Source: Roseivirga pacifica (lineage in GTDB: Bacteria; Bacteroidota; Bacteroidia; Cytophagales; Cyclobacteriaceae). Taken from it: a stretch of 64,000 nucleotides of DNA. The notes under the pieces are model-generated. The model worked only from the letters and a program-made list of their open reading frames with translations. It was not told the DNA's origin and made no database searches. Positions 1 to 8,823 of this stretch are shown here, piece by piece; the first letter of the stretch is position 1; every line of letters starts with the position of its first letter. The position numbers were made by a program, and so were the translations under genes. The stretch lies in contig NZ_FOIR01000001.1 in the NCBI RefSeq assembly GCF_900111145.1, positions 999,501 through 1,063,500 of the forward strand. Direction: 5' to 3'.

Positions 1-2305
1 AGGCTTCATCAAATATTAAATCTAGTGTTACAGAGTCTTTTAGCACAAAGCGCTCAAAAACTGGCGCTTCATTATCGAACAGAAAGTCTATTGTGGTGGT
101 CTCTGCTGCATTGCCCGCACAGTCTGTTTGTCCGCTAATATTCAGGGTGTAAATGGTGCCTGAAACCATTGGTACTACCAATGCCAGTGTAACCGAACGA
201 AGACTAGGGCTGTTAGGGCTAGTGCTATTTACGTTGGCTCCGTTGTTCAACGTGTAAGTACCGTTGCCGAGACTCGCGGCATCCATAATCTCATCAAAGG
301 TCACCACAATTTCTTGTGGTGTACTGATGGTAACGGACACCAAATTTGGCCCTTCAGTGTCTGGGGTGATGTCGTAAATACTGTTTTGCAATCCAGGCGT
401 TCCACCGTTGGCACTGGTTGAAGCAGACCAATTGTTAATGTCGCTACAGGCCAGTGCTGGATTGATTTGTTCCAAAGTCCAGCCGCCATCTGCCTTAGAT
501 TCGTCCCCATACCATTCCGTATTATAGGTCAGGCTGTCTACCAAATTACCAAGGTTATCTGTTAATAACAGTTGTTCTCCTCCATTCGTCAAACTGTTCC
601 AAGATGACACAGCCACCGCATCTCCAAAACCTTGATATGTGGCTAAATTACTCGTAGAGGTCAATATTACATAGCTATCCGCACCTAATACAAAGTTTCC
701 GATTGTGCCTCCAGAAAGAGAAAATCCTGTAATATCAATGGCCTCATCGGTAGTATTATACAGCTCAACAAATTCTTCGCTAGACCCCGTTGGTAAAACA
801 GCCGGCACTGGTGCGTTGTCACCCGTTGGATCGGCAAACAGCTCGTTAATCACTATCTGTCTGGAGAAAGTGGCCGTTTCATAGTCAACCTCGGTTGTAA
901 GATTTGCTGCGGTTGTATTACCTGCAAGATTCTTCACATTGTTTACAGATACTGTGTAGATGTTATTCACCATGGCATTGGCTATGGTAAGCGTTACTTT
1001 GGAGGCATCACTACCATCGAGCATAACGCTGGTTGGGCTGCCACGGCCAAAATCTATGGTGTAATTCGAAGCTGTTTCGGCACTGGTGTTGTCTAAGTCT
1101 TGGTTGAAAACAAGTACTATTTCCGTGGCTGAAACTGCCAAGGCTGAATTAATGGCTAAAGGCAAATAGCTAAAGTCTTCTGTAAGGTTTGCGGTATTCG
1201 CAAGTGTCGATTCGTCCGTTACACCATTTACCGTAAGCTCAAATGTGTTCTCCGTAAAACCTGTTGAAAAGGTGAGCATTACTTTGTTGTTTTCTGTGGC
1301 ATTCAATGTGGCGCTGCTTGGGTTGCCAATGGCGTTGTCAACTGTATAGTTGCTTAGGGTCTCAGCAGATGTTTCATCCAAATCGAGGTTAAAAGTGACT
1401 TCTAGACTGCTTTTAGATAGTACCGAAAGGTTGGAAATGCTTAGAGCTTCTATGTAAGAAAAAGTGCCTTGAAGATTGTTTGCAGGAGTGTTAGAGGCTA
1501 GGTCTTCTACATTGTTTACCGTTAACTCATAGTTGTTGTTCGGCATGTTAGTGGTGGTCAATGTCACTTGTTTCGATGCTGATAGACTTGCGCTGCTTAC
1601 GGAAATACCATTATTGAGGGTGTAGTTTGCGGCATTCTCAGCGGTTGCTTGGCTTACATCTTGGTTAAAGGTTACAACAACTTCCGTAGCAGCAGTAGCG
1701 CTCACCCCGCTAATCGCCAATGGTAAAATCTGTTCTTCAATACTCAAATCGTCAATCACCAATTCGGCAGCCGAACCAGATCCACTACCTCGGCTGGCTG
1801 TAATTCTAATCACCGTATTTGACTCACCTGAAGCCGAAACTGGCAGTTCGTATTCATATTCGGTATAGCTCGTTAGGTTATCGTTGGGAAAAGTGCTGTC
1901 ATCACCAATCTGAACATCGTCTAAAAATGTGTTTCCACCATCAATGGACGTGGAAAAGGACAGTAAAACTGGCCGAGTAGAAGTGCCGCTACCATTTTGC
2001 TTAGAGTAAGCGTAGAAATTAATCTTAGGGTTATTCACCCCAGAAAAATTTGCCGAAATGTCAATTTGGCCACTAAAGGATGAAATTGGGGTTATATTAA
2101 GAGAACTTCCTTCGTTTCGGCCATCGCCACCTTGAAAGATTCTGTTGGTGGTGGCAACCTCGTTGCCGGTGTAATTAGGGATAAAAACTACGTCCGTGCC
2201 GACTATAAAAGCCTGCTCGAAATTTTGTGTGTGTGGGAAAGTGCTGACTTGGCTCAGCAATAAATTAGTCCACAGTAGAAAAACTACCGAAATTGTAAGC
2301 CTCAT
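1..2305 (-). CDS. Secreted multi-domain protein with Ig-like repeats and a lamin-tail domain (3' end outside window)
   Basis: Reading the minus strand from the ATG at 2305 gives about 768 open codons that run off the left edge. Residues 1-19 look like a signal peptide (MRLTISVVFLLWTNLLLSQ). Residues about 20-190 resemble a carbohydrate-binding/MAM-like beta module ending in ELVIDDLSIEEQ. Three Ig-like repeats of about 95 residues follow, near 194, 285 and 380, each with a pattern like VVTFNQDL...AE..SNYT. A lamin-tail domain (INELFADP...EEFVELYN) spans about 470-600, and further Ig-like units begin near 653 and 745. Such proteins in Bacteroidota are usually exported and often end in a T9SS signal, which would lie outside the window. 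The substrate is unknown. It is divergent from asd. Confidence 0.85.
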   Translation of the reverse strand, partial: MRLTISVVFLLWTNLLLSQVSTFPHTQNFEQAFIVGTDVVFIPNYTGNEVATTNRIFQGGDGRNEGSSLNITPISSFSGQIDISANFSGVNNPKINFYAYSKQNGSGTSTRPVLLSFSTSIDGGNTFLDDVQIGDDSTFPNDNLTSYTEYEYELPVSASGESNTVIRITASRGSGSGSAAELVIDDLSIEEQILPLAISGVSATAATEVVVTFNQDVSQATAENAANYTLNNGISVSSASLSASKQVTLTTTNMPNNNYELTVNNVEDLASNTPANNLQGTFSYIEALSISNLSVLSKSSLEVTFNLDLDETSAETLSNYTVDNAIGNPSSATLNATENNKVMLTFSTGFTENTFELTVNGVTDESTLANTANLTEDFSYLPLAINSALAVSATEIVLVFNQDLDNTSAETASNYTIDFGRGSPTSVMLDGSDASKVTLTIANAMVNNIYTVSVNNVKNLAGNTTAANLTTEVDYETATFSRQIVINELFADPTGDNAPVPAVLPTGSSEEFVELYNTTDEAIDITGFSLSGGTIGNFVLGADSYVILTSTSNLATYQGFGDAVAVSSWNSLTNGGEQLLLTDNLGNLVDSLTYNTEWYGDESKADGGWTLEQINPALACSDINNWSASTSANGGTPGLQNSIYDITPDTEGPNLVSVTISTPQEIVVTFDEIMDAASLGNGTYTLNNGANVNSTSPNSPSLRSVTLALVVPMVSGTIYTLNISGQTDCAGNAAETTTIDFLFDNEAPVFERFVLKDSVTLDLIFDEA

Positions 2306-2331
2306 TTATGTGTACAGGTACTCGAAAATAG

Positions 2332-2339
2332 TAATTTTG
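2332..2339 (+). promoter_or_regulatory. Candidate -7 box TAATTTTG for asd
   Basis: This is an exact match to the Bacteroidota sigma-A -7 consensus TAnnTTTG, 45 bases before the asd ATG and inside the 79-base divergent gap. I do not see a clear TTG -33 box at the expected distance, so the assignment rests on the -7 box and its position. Confidence 0.5.
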
Positions 2340-2384
2340 CGCTGGAAATTGTGTTTTACACAAAACATTTAAATTATTAAGAAA

Positions 2385-3377
2385 ATGAAACTAGCTGTAG
2401 TTGGCGCCACAGGACTAGTAGGAGGGGAAATCCTAGAGGTTCTGGAAGAAAGAAATGTTCCATTCGATGATTTGCTATTGGTCGCGTCTGAGCGATCTGC
2501 AGGCAAAAAAAAGGTATTCAAGAGTAAAGAATACACATTGATTACGTTGGAAGATGCAGTCAAACAGGCGCCTGACTTTGCTATTTTCTCAGCGGGAGGA
2601 AGCACCTCTTTGGAGTGGGCTCCTAAATTTGCGGAAGTAGGCACTACTGTGGTAGATAACTCTTCGGCATGGAGAATGAGTCCTGATCATAAATTGATTG
2701 TTCCTGAAATCAATGCTTCAGAGTTGACTGCTGAAGATAAAATTATTGCCAACCCAAATTGCTCTACCATACAGATGGTAGCAGCTTTGGAGCCGTTACG
2801 TGAGCGATATGGCATTAAGCGAATTGTGGTTTCTACCTATCAGTCGGTTACTGGTTCGGGTAAGGCCGCAGTTGACCAAATGATGAACGAGCGTGAGGGT
2901 AAAGCCGCAGACATGTGCTACCCACACAAAATCGATATGAACGTGTTACCTCACATTGATGTATTCCAAGAAAATGGATACACCAAAGAGGAGATGAAAA
3001 TGATCAACGAGACTAAGAAAATCTTTAACGATCAGAGCATTGCGGTTACCGCTACGACAGTAAGAATCCCTACTATGGGGGGGCACTCAGAGTCGGTAAA
3101 CGTGGAGTTTAAGGAAGATTTTGACTTAGCGGAAGTGAAAGCTTTGCTAGAGGCTACAGAGGGAATTATTGTGCAAGACGACCCTGCTAACAACGTTTAT
3201 CCAATGCCTTTGACGGCACATAAAAAGGATGAGGTTTTTGTTGGTCGATTGAGAAGAGATGAGAGTCAAGCGAATACTTTGAACATGTGGATTGTGGCTG
3301 ACAACCTAAGAAAAGGAGCTGCTACCAATGCCGTTCAAATTGTACAATATCTTCAAAAGCAATTAGAAAACGCTTGA
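2385..3377 (+). CDS. asd: Aspartate-semialdehyde dehydrogenase
   Basis: The enzyme reduces aspartyl-4-phosphate to aspartate semialdehyde with NADPH, the branch point to lysine/diaminopimelate, threonine and methionine, in the cytoplasm. The 330-residue protein has the N-terminal nucleotide loop GATGLVGGE at 7-15, the catalytic cysteine in NPNCST (C126), and the C-terminal substrate region containing GGHSESVN. Length and motifs fit the family throughout. The ATG at 2385 gives a start directly on the Rossmann strand (MKLAVVGATG). The stop TGA overlaps the TTG start of the following methyltransferase, so the two genes are probably coupled. Confidence 0.96.
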   Translation: MKLAVVGATGLVGGEILEVLEERNVPFDDLLLVASERSAGKKKVFKSKEYTLITLEDAVKQAPDFAIFSAGGSTSLEWAPKFAEVGTTVVDNSSAWRMSPDHKLIVPEINASELTAEDKIIANPNCSTIQMVAALEPLRERYGIKRIVVSTYQSVTGSGKAAVDQMMNEREGKAADMCYPHKIDMNVLPHIDVFQENGYTKEEMKMINETKKIFNDQSIAVTATTVRIPTMGGHSESVNVEFKEDFDLAEVKALLEATEGIIVQDDPANNVYPMPLTAHKKDEVFVGRLRRDESQANTLNMWIVADNLRKGAATNAVQIVQYLQKQLENA

Positions 3378-4552
3378 TTGATCAATTAGCTTCACCCGAG
3401 GTTCAGGCTTTTATTAGAGCACATTTGGCAGAAGACCCTGCCTCATTAATGCTCAAAAAAGATCAATACCCTGAGCTACCCATGCGAGCAGTGGTGGAGC
3501 AAATTGCAAGCAAGCAAAAAGCAAAACATAAATTACCCTCTTGGTATCAACAGGAGGGTATTTTGTTTCCCCCTGCGCTGTCTATGGAGCAGGCATCTTC
3601 TGAGCGGACCGCTACATACAAAGCTAGTTTAGTAAAAGGTAAGTCTATGGTTGACCTAACTGGTGGCTTTGGTATCGACTGCTACTTTCTGTCAAAGTCG
3701 TTTGAAAAAGGGGTATATGTAGAACGCCAAGAACAGCTAACACAAATTGCAGCACATAATTACAAAGTGCTAGGAGCCAATGTTGAAGTGGTTCATGCGC
3801 AGTCTGAGGACTATTTGGCAACATTAGGGCCGGTGGATTTGATCTATTTGGATCCGGCCAGAAGAGATGACCACAACAAGAAGGTGGTGTTGCTAAAAGA
3901 TTATGCTCCGAATGTGTTGGAGCTAATGCCATTGCTTCAGCAAAAGTCAAAACAGGTTTTGCTAAAGGTTTCGTCTTTGCTCGATATTAAGCTCGCCATT
4001 GAGCAGCTCAGCCATGTGGCAGTGGTACATGTAGTAGCCGTTCAGAATGAAGTTAAGGAGTTACTGTTTTTATTGGATTATAGGGTGGAGAACGAACCTA
4101 CCATCCACTGTGTGAATTTTTCCAAAACGGAAGCACAACATTACCAGTTTTCCCTTAATGGAGAGGAACTTCGGGAAGCCATCATAGGAGATTATTCAAA
4201 CTTTCTGTACGAACCAAATGCGAGTATTTTAAAGGCTGGGGCCTTCAAAAGTATTGCAGAGAAGTTCGGGTTAAAAAAGTTGCATGCGAATACGCATCTC
4301 TATACTTCAGAAGTTCCGGTGGTCGATTTTCCGGGAAGAGTTTTTAAAGTGAAGTCGGAAATTTCTTTGAATAAGAAATACTTAAAAAAGACGATTCCTG
4401 ATTTGAAAGCGAATATTACGGTGCGCAACTATCCTCAAAGCGTGGCGCAAATAAGAAAAAAGACAGGGCTGAAAGAGGGCGGTGCCAATTATGTGTTTGC
4501 CTTTACTGGGCTTAATGGCCCCACTGCTTTGCTGTGCGAAAAGCAATTCTAA
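3374..4552 (+). CDS. THUMP-like class I SAM-dependent methyltransferase
   Basis: This 392-residue protein has a class I methyltransferase core: SAM motif I DLTGGFGIDCYFLS at about 94-107, then VYVERQ, and a DPARR catalytic-type loop (LIYLDPARRDD) like those of RNA/DNA N-methyltransferases. The C-terminal third looks like the THUMP-like and ferredoxin-like domains found in Bacteroidota homologues. The nucleic-acid target is unknown. The start is TTG at 3374, overlapping the asd stop as TTGA. The first in-frame ATG (residue 26) would remove a conserved-looking N-terminus, so TTG is preferred. The 3' end meets the opposing small gene tail to tail, sharing TTAA. Confidence 0.85.
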   Translation: MIDQLASPEVQAFIRAHLAEDPASLMLKKDQYPELPMRAVVEQIASKQKAKHKLPSWYQQEGILFPPALSMEQASSERTATYKASLVKGKSMVDLTGGFGIDCYFLSKSFEKGVYVERQEQLTQIAAHNYKVLGANVEVVHAQSEDYLATLGPVDLIYLDPARRDDHNKKVVLLKDYAPNVLELMPLLQQKSKQVLLKVSSLLDIKLAIEQLSHVAVVHVVAVQNEVKELLFLLDYRVENEPTIHCVNFSKTEAQHYQFSLNGEELREAIIGDYSNFLYEPNASILKAGAFKSIAEKFGLKKLHANTHLYTSEVPVVDFPGRVFKVKSEISLNKKYLKKTIPDLKANITVRNYPQSVAQIRKKTGLKEGGANYVFAFTGLNGPTALLCEKQF

Positions 4553-4716
4553 GCGGTTAAATAAAACATCAAAAGTATCAGCCAAGGTACACCAAAGTAT
4601 TTGAGCACGGTAAGTCTATTCTTGGCGCTCATCCACCACAGTACTCTCCATGGTTTGTAGAGACCAAGTAGCAGCAAAAATGTACTCAACGCCAATAAGA
4701 ATTTTAGTGTAATCAT
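4549..4716 (-). CDS. Small membrane protein (55 aa), hypothetical
   Basis: The predicted 55-residue protein has two hydrophobic segments (about 2-19 and 38-54) separated by a basic, Trp-rich loop containing LYKPWRVLWW. I do not know its function. It resembles in my memory short uncharacterised Bacteroidota proteins with a KPW..LWW motif. The ATG at 4716 is preferred over an upstream extension to 4764 because that extension runs through the terminator hairpin of the preceding gene. It may be read by leak-through from the metalloprotease gene or from its own promoter. Confidence 0.55.
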   Translation of the reverse strand: MITLKFLLALSTFLLLLGLYKPWRVLWWMSAKNRLTVLKYFGVPWLILLMFYLTA

Positions 4717-4722
4717 ATAAAT

Positions 4723-4749
4723 AAAAACCCCGAGTGATAACTCGGGGTT
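4723..4749 (-). terminator. Rho-independent terminator of the metalloprotease gene
   Basis: A 10-bp perfect stem (4726-4735 with 4740-4749) with a four-base loop is followed on the minus strand by TTTTTATTTAT. It lies 28 bases past the stop codon of the metalloprotease gene. Confidence 0.85.
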
Positions 4750-4776
4750 AAAGTTACTTTCCAATGGTAACCAAAA

Positions 4777-7700
4777 CTAGTCTTGCTTCAGTACTTTGTA
4801 AACTTTTGCTCTGCCTTTGTGAACAACTTTTAGCATAAATAGGCCTGAAGGAAGTGTTGATACATCGATGGAAGCTTTTTGGTCTTGATCCAACGTTAAG
4901 TTGTTTCCCTGAAGCTTCTCTTGCCCACTCATAGTCACAATACTATAGTCAATTGCAGTAGCACCTACATCGGCAATTTGAATGTTAAGGTTGCCGTTTT
5001 TAATTGGGTTAGGGTAAATGTTCGCTAGTTTAATCTCCCCATTATCTTCTAACGAAGTAATCACCTCCGTTTGAACCTCTAGATTGTCAATGGCCCAGCC
5101 CCAACCAGCTGCTGTACTTCTTCTATCAATTTTAAATCTTATGAGTATTTCATCACCAACGGCTATTTGAGGAGAATCGGTAAGTCGTACAATTCGATTC
5201 TTTAGCAAGGCGGCTTCCCCATTGTTACCCGCTTGATAAACCGGAAGCCAAAGGTTCGGTTCGTCACTTGTTTCATAGCTTTCAACTTCAAACCAAGTTT
5301 CACCACCATCCTTAGATGCTTCAAAAGCTGCATAATCGCTCGAAGAATCAATTAGTAGTACCTCATCATAAGAAACCAATGGTTTGGTTTCACTTACTAT
5401 AATTGGTGTTTTAAGCATGTACGTGAACGCACTTCGACCATTTGACCCAAAAGCAAGCGGATAGGGGTGAGTGCTATGAATTGCTCCATCACTAAAGCCC
5501 GAAGGGGTTGCTATGCTAAAGAAGTTTCCGACAAAATCTTCCGTACTTGTGTTAAAGTCGTTGGAATACGTTGCTTGTGCATCGCTAAAGGCTATTATGG
5601 GTAGCTCTAAAAAGCTGTCTTCACCAGGAATGTAGCTAGCATTTGCTTCAGGTTCTTTAGTGTCAAAAGCTGCTAATCTATATCTAATTACATCACCTAC
5701 TTGTAAAGAACTGATGTCGATCAATGCTCGATATTGGTTGCTTTCAGTGTTTGTCATTTGAATATTGGGTTGCTCCAAATCGTTTACAAACACTTTTAGC
5801 CCTACGCTGTCTACGTCAAAATTATCGGTTACCGTAGCACTAATTTCTAAGTTGTCTAGAGATGTTAAGTAGTTTAAGTGATTGTGAACAATTACAGGTG
5901 CTTCTAAGTCAAGTTGAACATTCAAGTTGTCGATTGCCCAGCCCCAGCCATGAGCGGCCTGATCTGCAAAAAGCCTGAACCTGATGAAGATCTCATCGCC
6001 TGCAGAAAAATTACCATTGCCAAGCATATCGATGCTTCTGCTTCTGTAAAGAGACTCATCGCCTACCGCAGTGGAATTATTATCTACATCTATGTTATTG
6101 TTGTATAGGGTAGACCAAGCAGTAATAGCTCTTGAATCATAGCCATCGGCCAATGGTAACCAAGTGCTACCACCATCTTTAGAACCTTCAACAATTACGT
6201 AGTCATAGTAACCACTATCTCCAAATTCAGAAGTAGCCTCGCCCGGCTCAACGAGTACGACCTCATCAAAGCTTATGATCGCTTCTCCATCGTTCAAAAT
6301 TATAGGCGTTTTAAGCTCTATGGTATAATTGCTCTCATCATTGGCCCCGGTACCATCAGCATATGGGTGGTCTGAGTGTAGTGCACCGTTAGAAAAACCT
6401 GACTCTTCTTTAACAGTGAAATTGGCACTATTAAAAAACTCATCTGCAGCAGCAGTTATATCATTAAAGTCAGTAAAAAAGAATGATGCAGGGTCGGGAG
6501 TTGATACTACATTCAGTTCTGTAAAACCTGTCTCTGGGTTAGTAGCAGTATTCTGATTGTTAGACTCATCGGTAGCGGTTATTTTGTAACTAAATGTGCT
6601 ACCCTCCTGTAAGTTGAAGTTTGATAAATCTATTTGTGTGGAAAATAGATTTGCATCTGCATCAGAAAGGATGAAGTCTGCAGTTTGAGATGGTTCGCTA
6701 TTCACAAAATACTCAAGGCTAACTTCTACTGGTAAAAAGTCTGTAACTGTTGCTTCTAGTTTTAGCTGCGTGTCAGTAGTTCTAATAAAGTTTGGAGCAA
6801 CATGGGTAATTACCGGTGCCTCTGTGTCGCTGCCTGTACTGAATGAATAATACCGGTCGGCCAAAAGTAAACTTGGAGAATTGAATATACGCTCCTTAAT
6901 GTCTTCTACTTTAAAGAAATAAGTGTACACTTGACCTTCAGTCTTTGTTGAGTTGATTTCTGCAGTAAACTCATTACCGTTGCCTGTTGCTGTCATTTGT
7001 ACAACAGTTGTGTCATTAGCAAAAGCATCGGTGCTATAGTATAGCTGAACGCCTTCTGGATTATATCCTACATCACTTACAACCTCTGCAGTAATGGTAT
7101 AAGTATCTGCTTGAGAATTTTCAGTATTAGGGCGTGTTATGTTGTCAATATATGTGGTTTCCCAGCCCATATCCCCGAACATATTAAGTGTAATTGGCCC
7201 TGGGTCGTGAATAACCTCATTTGCGCCAATCTGTGGGGTCATTAGAGAGTTTGCAGAGCCAGAAGGGTAGGTGCCTTCGTTTAAGTGGGCTATACTGGAG
7301 CCTCCGCTCCAAGTGGCTGGGGCATATAGTTTAGGACGTACACCATCATTGGCAACTGCTGTCAGGGAATTGAAAAACACGCTGTTGCTGGTAAGGGCAG
7401 TTCCAAGATCAGCTGGCTCATTAACAAGCTCTACCAACGGTTGGCCCTGTGCATTTTCTACGCTTAAGTCATATATAAAAGGAAAGTCATTTATGCCAAA
7501 AGAGCCTTCCTCAGAATCCTCTGAGTAATCGAAACTATCTACAAAGCCCAAACCATGGCCAAGTTCGTGGAGCACTACCGAAACTAAGTCGTATTGATCT
7601 AAGGCTGGGTTTCCATCGGTGCCCAAATACCAGTTGGCTCCTTTGTTAAAATTGGCAACAATGTCGGCTTCATCTGTTCCGTTTAGGTCCACGCCAGCCA

Positions 7701-8142
7701 TTTTTTCAGCTAGGGCTACTGGGTACCAAACATCTAATTCTTTAGCTCCATCAAAGTTTCTGTAGGCAGTGTTCCAAATTGCTGACCCTAAAGTTCCTTC
7801 ATCTAATTGCGACCAAGTAGCATTTACTCTAATTACTACATCAGAAGATATTAGCTGTGACCAGATGTCGATTGCCTTTTGAAAAGCCTCTTGGGCCTCT
7901 TCGCTAAAGCCGTTATAGGTTACTTCAATAGTAGCGCCACCAGCTTGTTCTGCCGTTGTGCTGAATTCAGCGTATTTAGAAATGCTTGGCTTATGTTCAA
8001 AGCGCCCAAAATATCTGGTTCCAGGGCTTTCTTCAGAAGCATAGCAGATAATTTTAACCTCTTTGTCCAGCCTTTCCATTTTTTGTGAAAATGAAGGTGT
8101 ACAGAAGGCAGCAAGGATAATTAGCAGTAGTAGTTTTTTCAT
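4777..8142 (-). CDS. Secreted zinc metalloprotease-like protein with T9SS sorting domain
   Basis: The 1121-residue protein begins with a clear signal peptide (MKKLLLLIILAAFCTPSFSQ). A metalloprotease-like domain covers about 60-340 with the zinc motif HELGH at 192-196 followed by GLGFVDS; the usual third ligand is not obvious to me. Two spaced copies of a jelly-roll module follow (about 560-740 and 860-1030), each with SFSDGAIHS-like text, a [SY]DEV[VL]L strand, a SKDGG..W motif and an ending near GWGWAIDNL. They are separated by Ig-like segments. The last 80 residues (YPNP...SGLFMLKVVHKGRAKVYKVLKQD) are a T9SS type A sorting domain, so the protein should cross the outer membrane. Substrate unknown. 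Confidence 0.88.
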   Translation of the reverse strand: MKKLLLLIILAAFCTPSFSQKMERLDKEVKIICYASEESPGTRYFGRFEHKPSISKYAEFSTTAEQAGGATIEVTYNGFSEEAQEAFQKAIDIWSQLISSDVVIRVNATWSQLDEGTLGSAIWNTAYRNFDGAKELDVWYPVALAEKMAGVDLNGTDEADIVANFNKGANWYLGTDGNPALDQYDLVSVVLHELGHGLGFVDSFDYSEDSEEGSFGINDFPFIYDLSVENAQGQPLVELVNEPADLGTALTSNSVFFNSLTAVANDGVRPKLYAPATWSGGSSIAHLNEGTYPSGSANSLMTPQIGANEVIHDPGPITLNMFGDMGWETTYIDNITRPNTENSQADTYTITAEVVSDVGYNPEGVQLYYSTDAFANDTTVVQMTATGNGNEFTAEINSTKTEGQVYTYFFKVEDIKERIFNSPSLLLADRYYSFSTGSDTEAPVITHVAPNFIRTTDTQLKLEATVTDFLPVEVSLEYFVNSEPSQTADFILSDADANLFSTQIDLSNFNLQEGSTFSYKITATDESNNQNTATNPETGFTELNVVSTPDPASFFFTDFNDITAAADEFFNSANFTVKEESGFSNGALHSDHPYADGTGANDESNYTIELKTPIILNDGEAIISFDEVVLVEPGEATSEFGDSGYYDYVIVEGSKDGGSTWLPLADGYDSRAITAWSTLYNNNIDVDNNSTAVGDESLYRSRSIDMLGNGNFSAGDEIFIRFRLFADQAAHGWGWAIDNLNVQLDLEAPVIVHNHLNYLTSLDNLEISATVTDNFDVDSVGLKVFVNDLEQPNIQMTNTESNQYRALIDISSLQVGDVIRYRLAAFDTKEPEANASYIPGEDSFLELPIIAFSDAQATYSNDFNTSTEDFVGNFFSIATPSGFSDGAIHSTHPYPLAFGSNGRSAFTYMLKTPIIVSETKPLVSYDEVLLIDSSSDYAAFEASKDGGETWFEVESYETSDEPNLWLPVYQAGNNGEAALLKNRIVRLTDSPQIAVGDEILIRFKIDRRSTAAGWGWAIDNLEVQTEVITSLEDNGEIKLANIYPNPIKNGNLNIQIADVGATAIDYSIVTMSGQEKLQGNNLTLDQDQKASIDVSTLPSGLFMLKVVHKGRAKVYKVLKQD

Positions 8143-8297
8143 AACACTGGTCTTCTCTTAACTAAGTGAATGTTTGACTTTTTGGAGCAAATGACGAGCA
8201 AAATCGTTCATTTTAACAGAAATTCATATACAAGCTAAGTCAAATGCTTAAATAAAGAGCATATTTTGCATAAGTTAACAAGCAAATGAATTTCGAT

Positions 8298-8741
8298 ATG
8301 AAAAAAGCTTCAATCATTCTTATGGTTTTGTTTTTTGGGTGCAAGGCGGCTCAGGTTAACACTGAGGATGCACGCGTTGTTTACATGAAAAAGACACCTT
8401 GCATGGGTACTTGCCCTAACTATGACATCTCTATATTTTCTAATGGTAATGTAGTGTTAAATGCCAGAGAGCATGTAGGAATGGAGGGTACTTTCAACGC
8501 TAAGCTAACAGATGATCAGTTTGCTTCATTAATGGAGGCGTTTGAGTCGAATGATTTTTTTAGTTATAGGGATTCTTACAAATCGAACAAGACAGATTTA
8601 CCTACAACTACTATTTCTTTTAAACAGGATGGTGAAGAGAAAACCATAGTTGATTACGATGGTGCACCACAAAGTCTGAAAGATTTAGAACAAAAGGTTG
8701 ATGACCTTTTAGAATTACTAGACTGGAAACCAGTCAAATAG
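8298..8741 (+). CDS. Lipoprotein, DUF6438-like
   Basis: This small protein (147 residues from ATG 8298; an upstream ATG at 8286 would add four) has a signal peptide ending in a lipobox LFFGC, so it is probably lipid-anchored. After the anchor comes KTPCMGTCPNYDISIFSNG, a Cys-x3-Cys-Pro motif with a following beta strand that I associate with the DUF6438 family. The remainder is mixed alpha/beta. Function unknown. The 8298 start is preferred because MKK directly precedes the hydrophobic core. Confidence 0.75.
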   Translation: MKKASIILMVLFFGCKAAQVNTEDARVVYMKKTPCMGTCPNYDISIFSNGNVVLNAREHVGMEGTFNAKLTDDQFASLMEAFESNDFFSYRDSYKSNKTDLPTTTISFKQDGEEKTIVDYDGAPQSLKDLEQKVDDLLELLDWKPVK

Positions 8742-8767
8742 TAATAACTAGCGAAGGTATTGGGTAT

Positions 8768-8804
8768 AAAAAAACCTGATGTTGTTTCCAGCATCAGGTT
8801 TTTT
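8768..8804. terminator. Bidirectional terminator between the lipoprotein gene and infB
   Basis: The stem 8775-8784/8789-8798 (10 bp, one G-U pair, loop TTTC) is flanked by seven A on the left and six T on the right, so it can end transcripts from both converging genes. Confidence 0.9.
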
Positions 8805-8823
8805 ATTTATGTTTTTACGAAGC

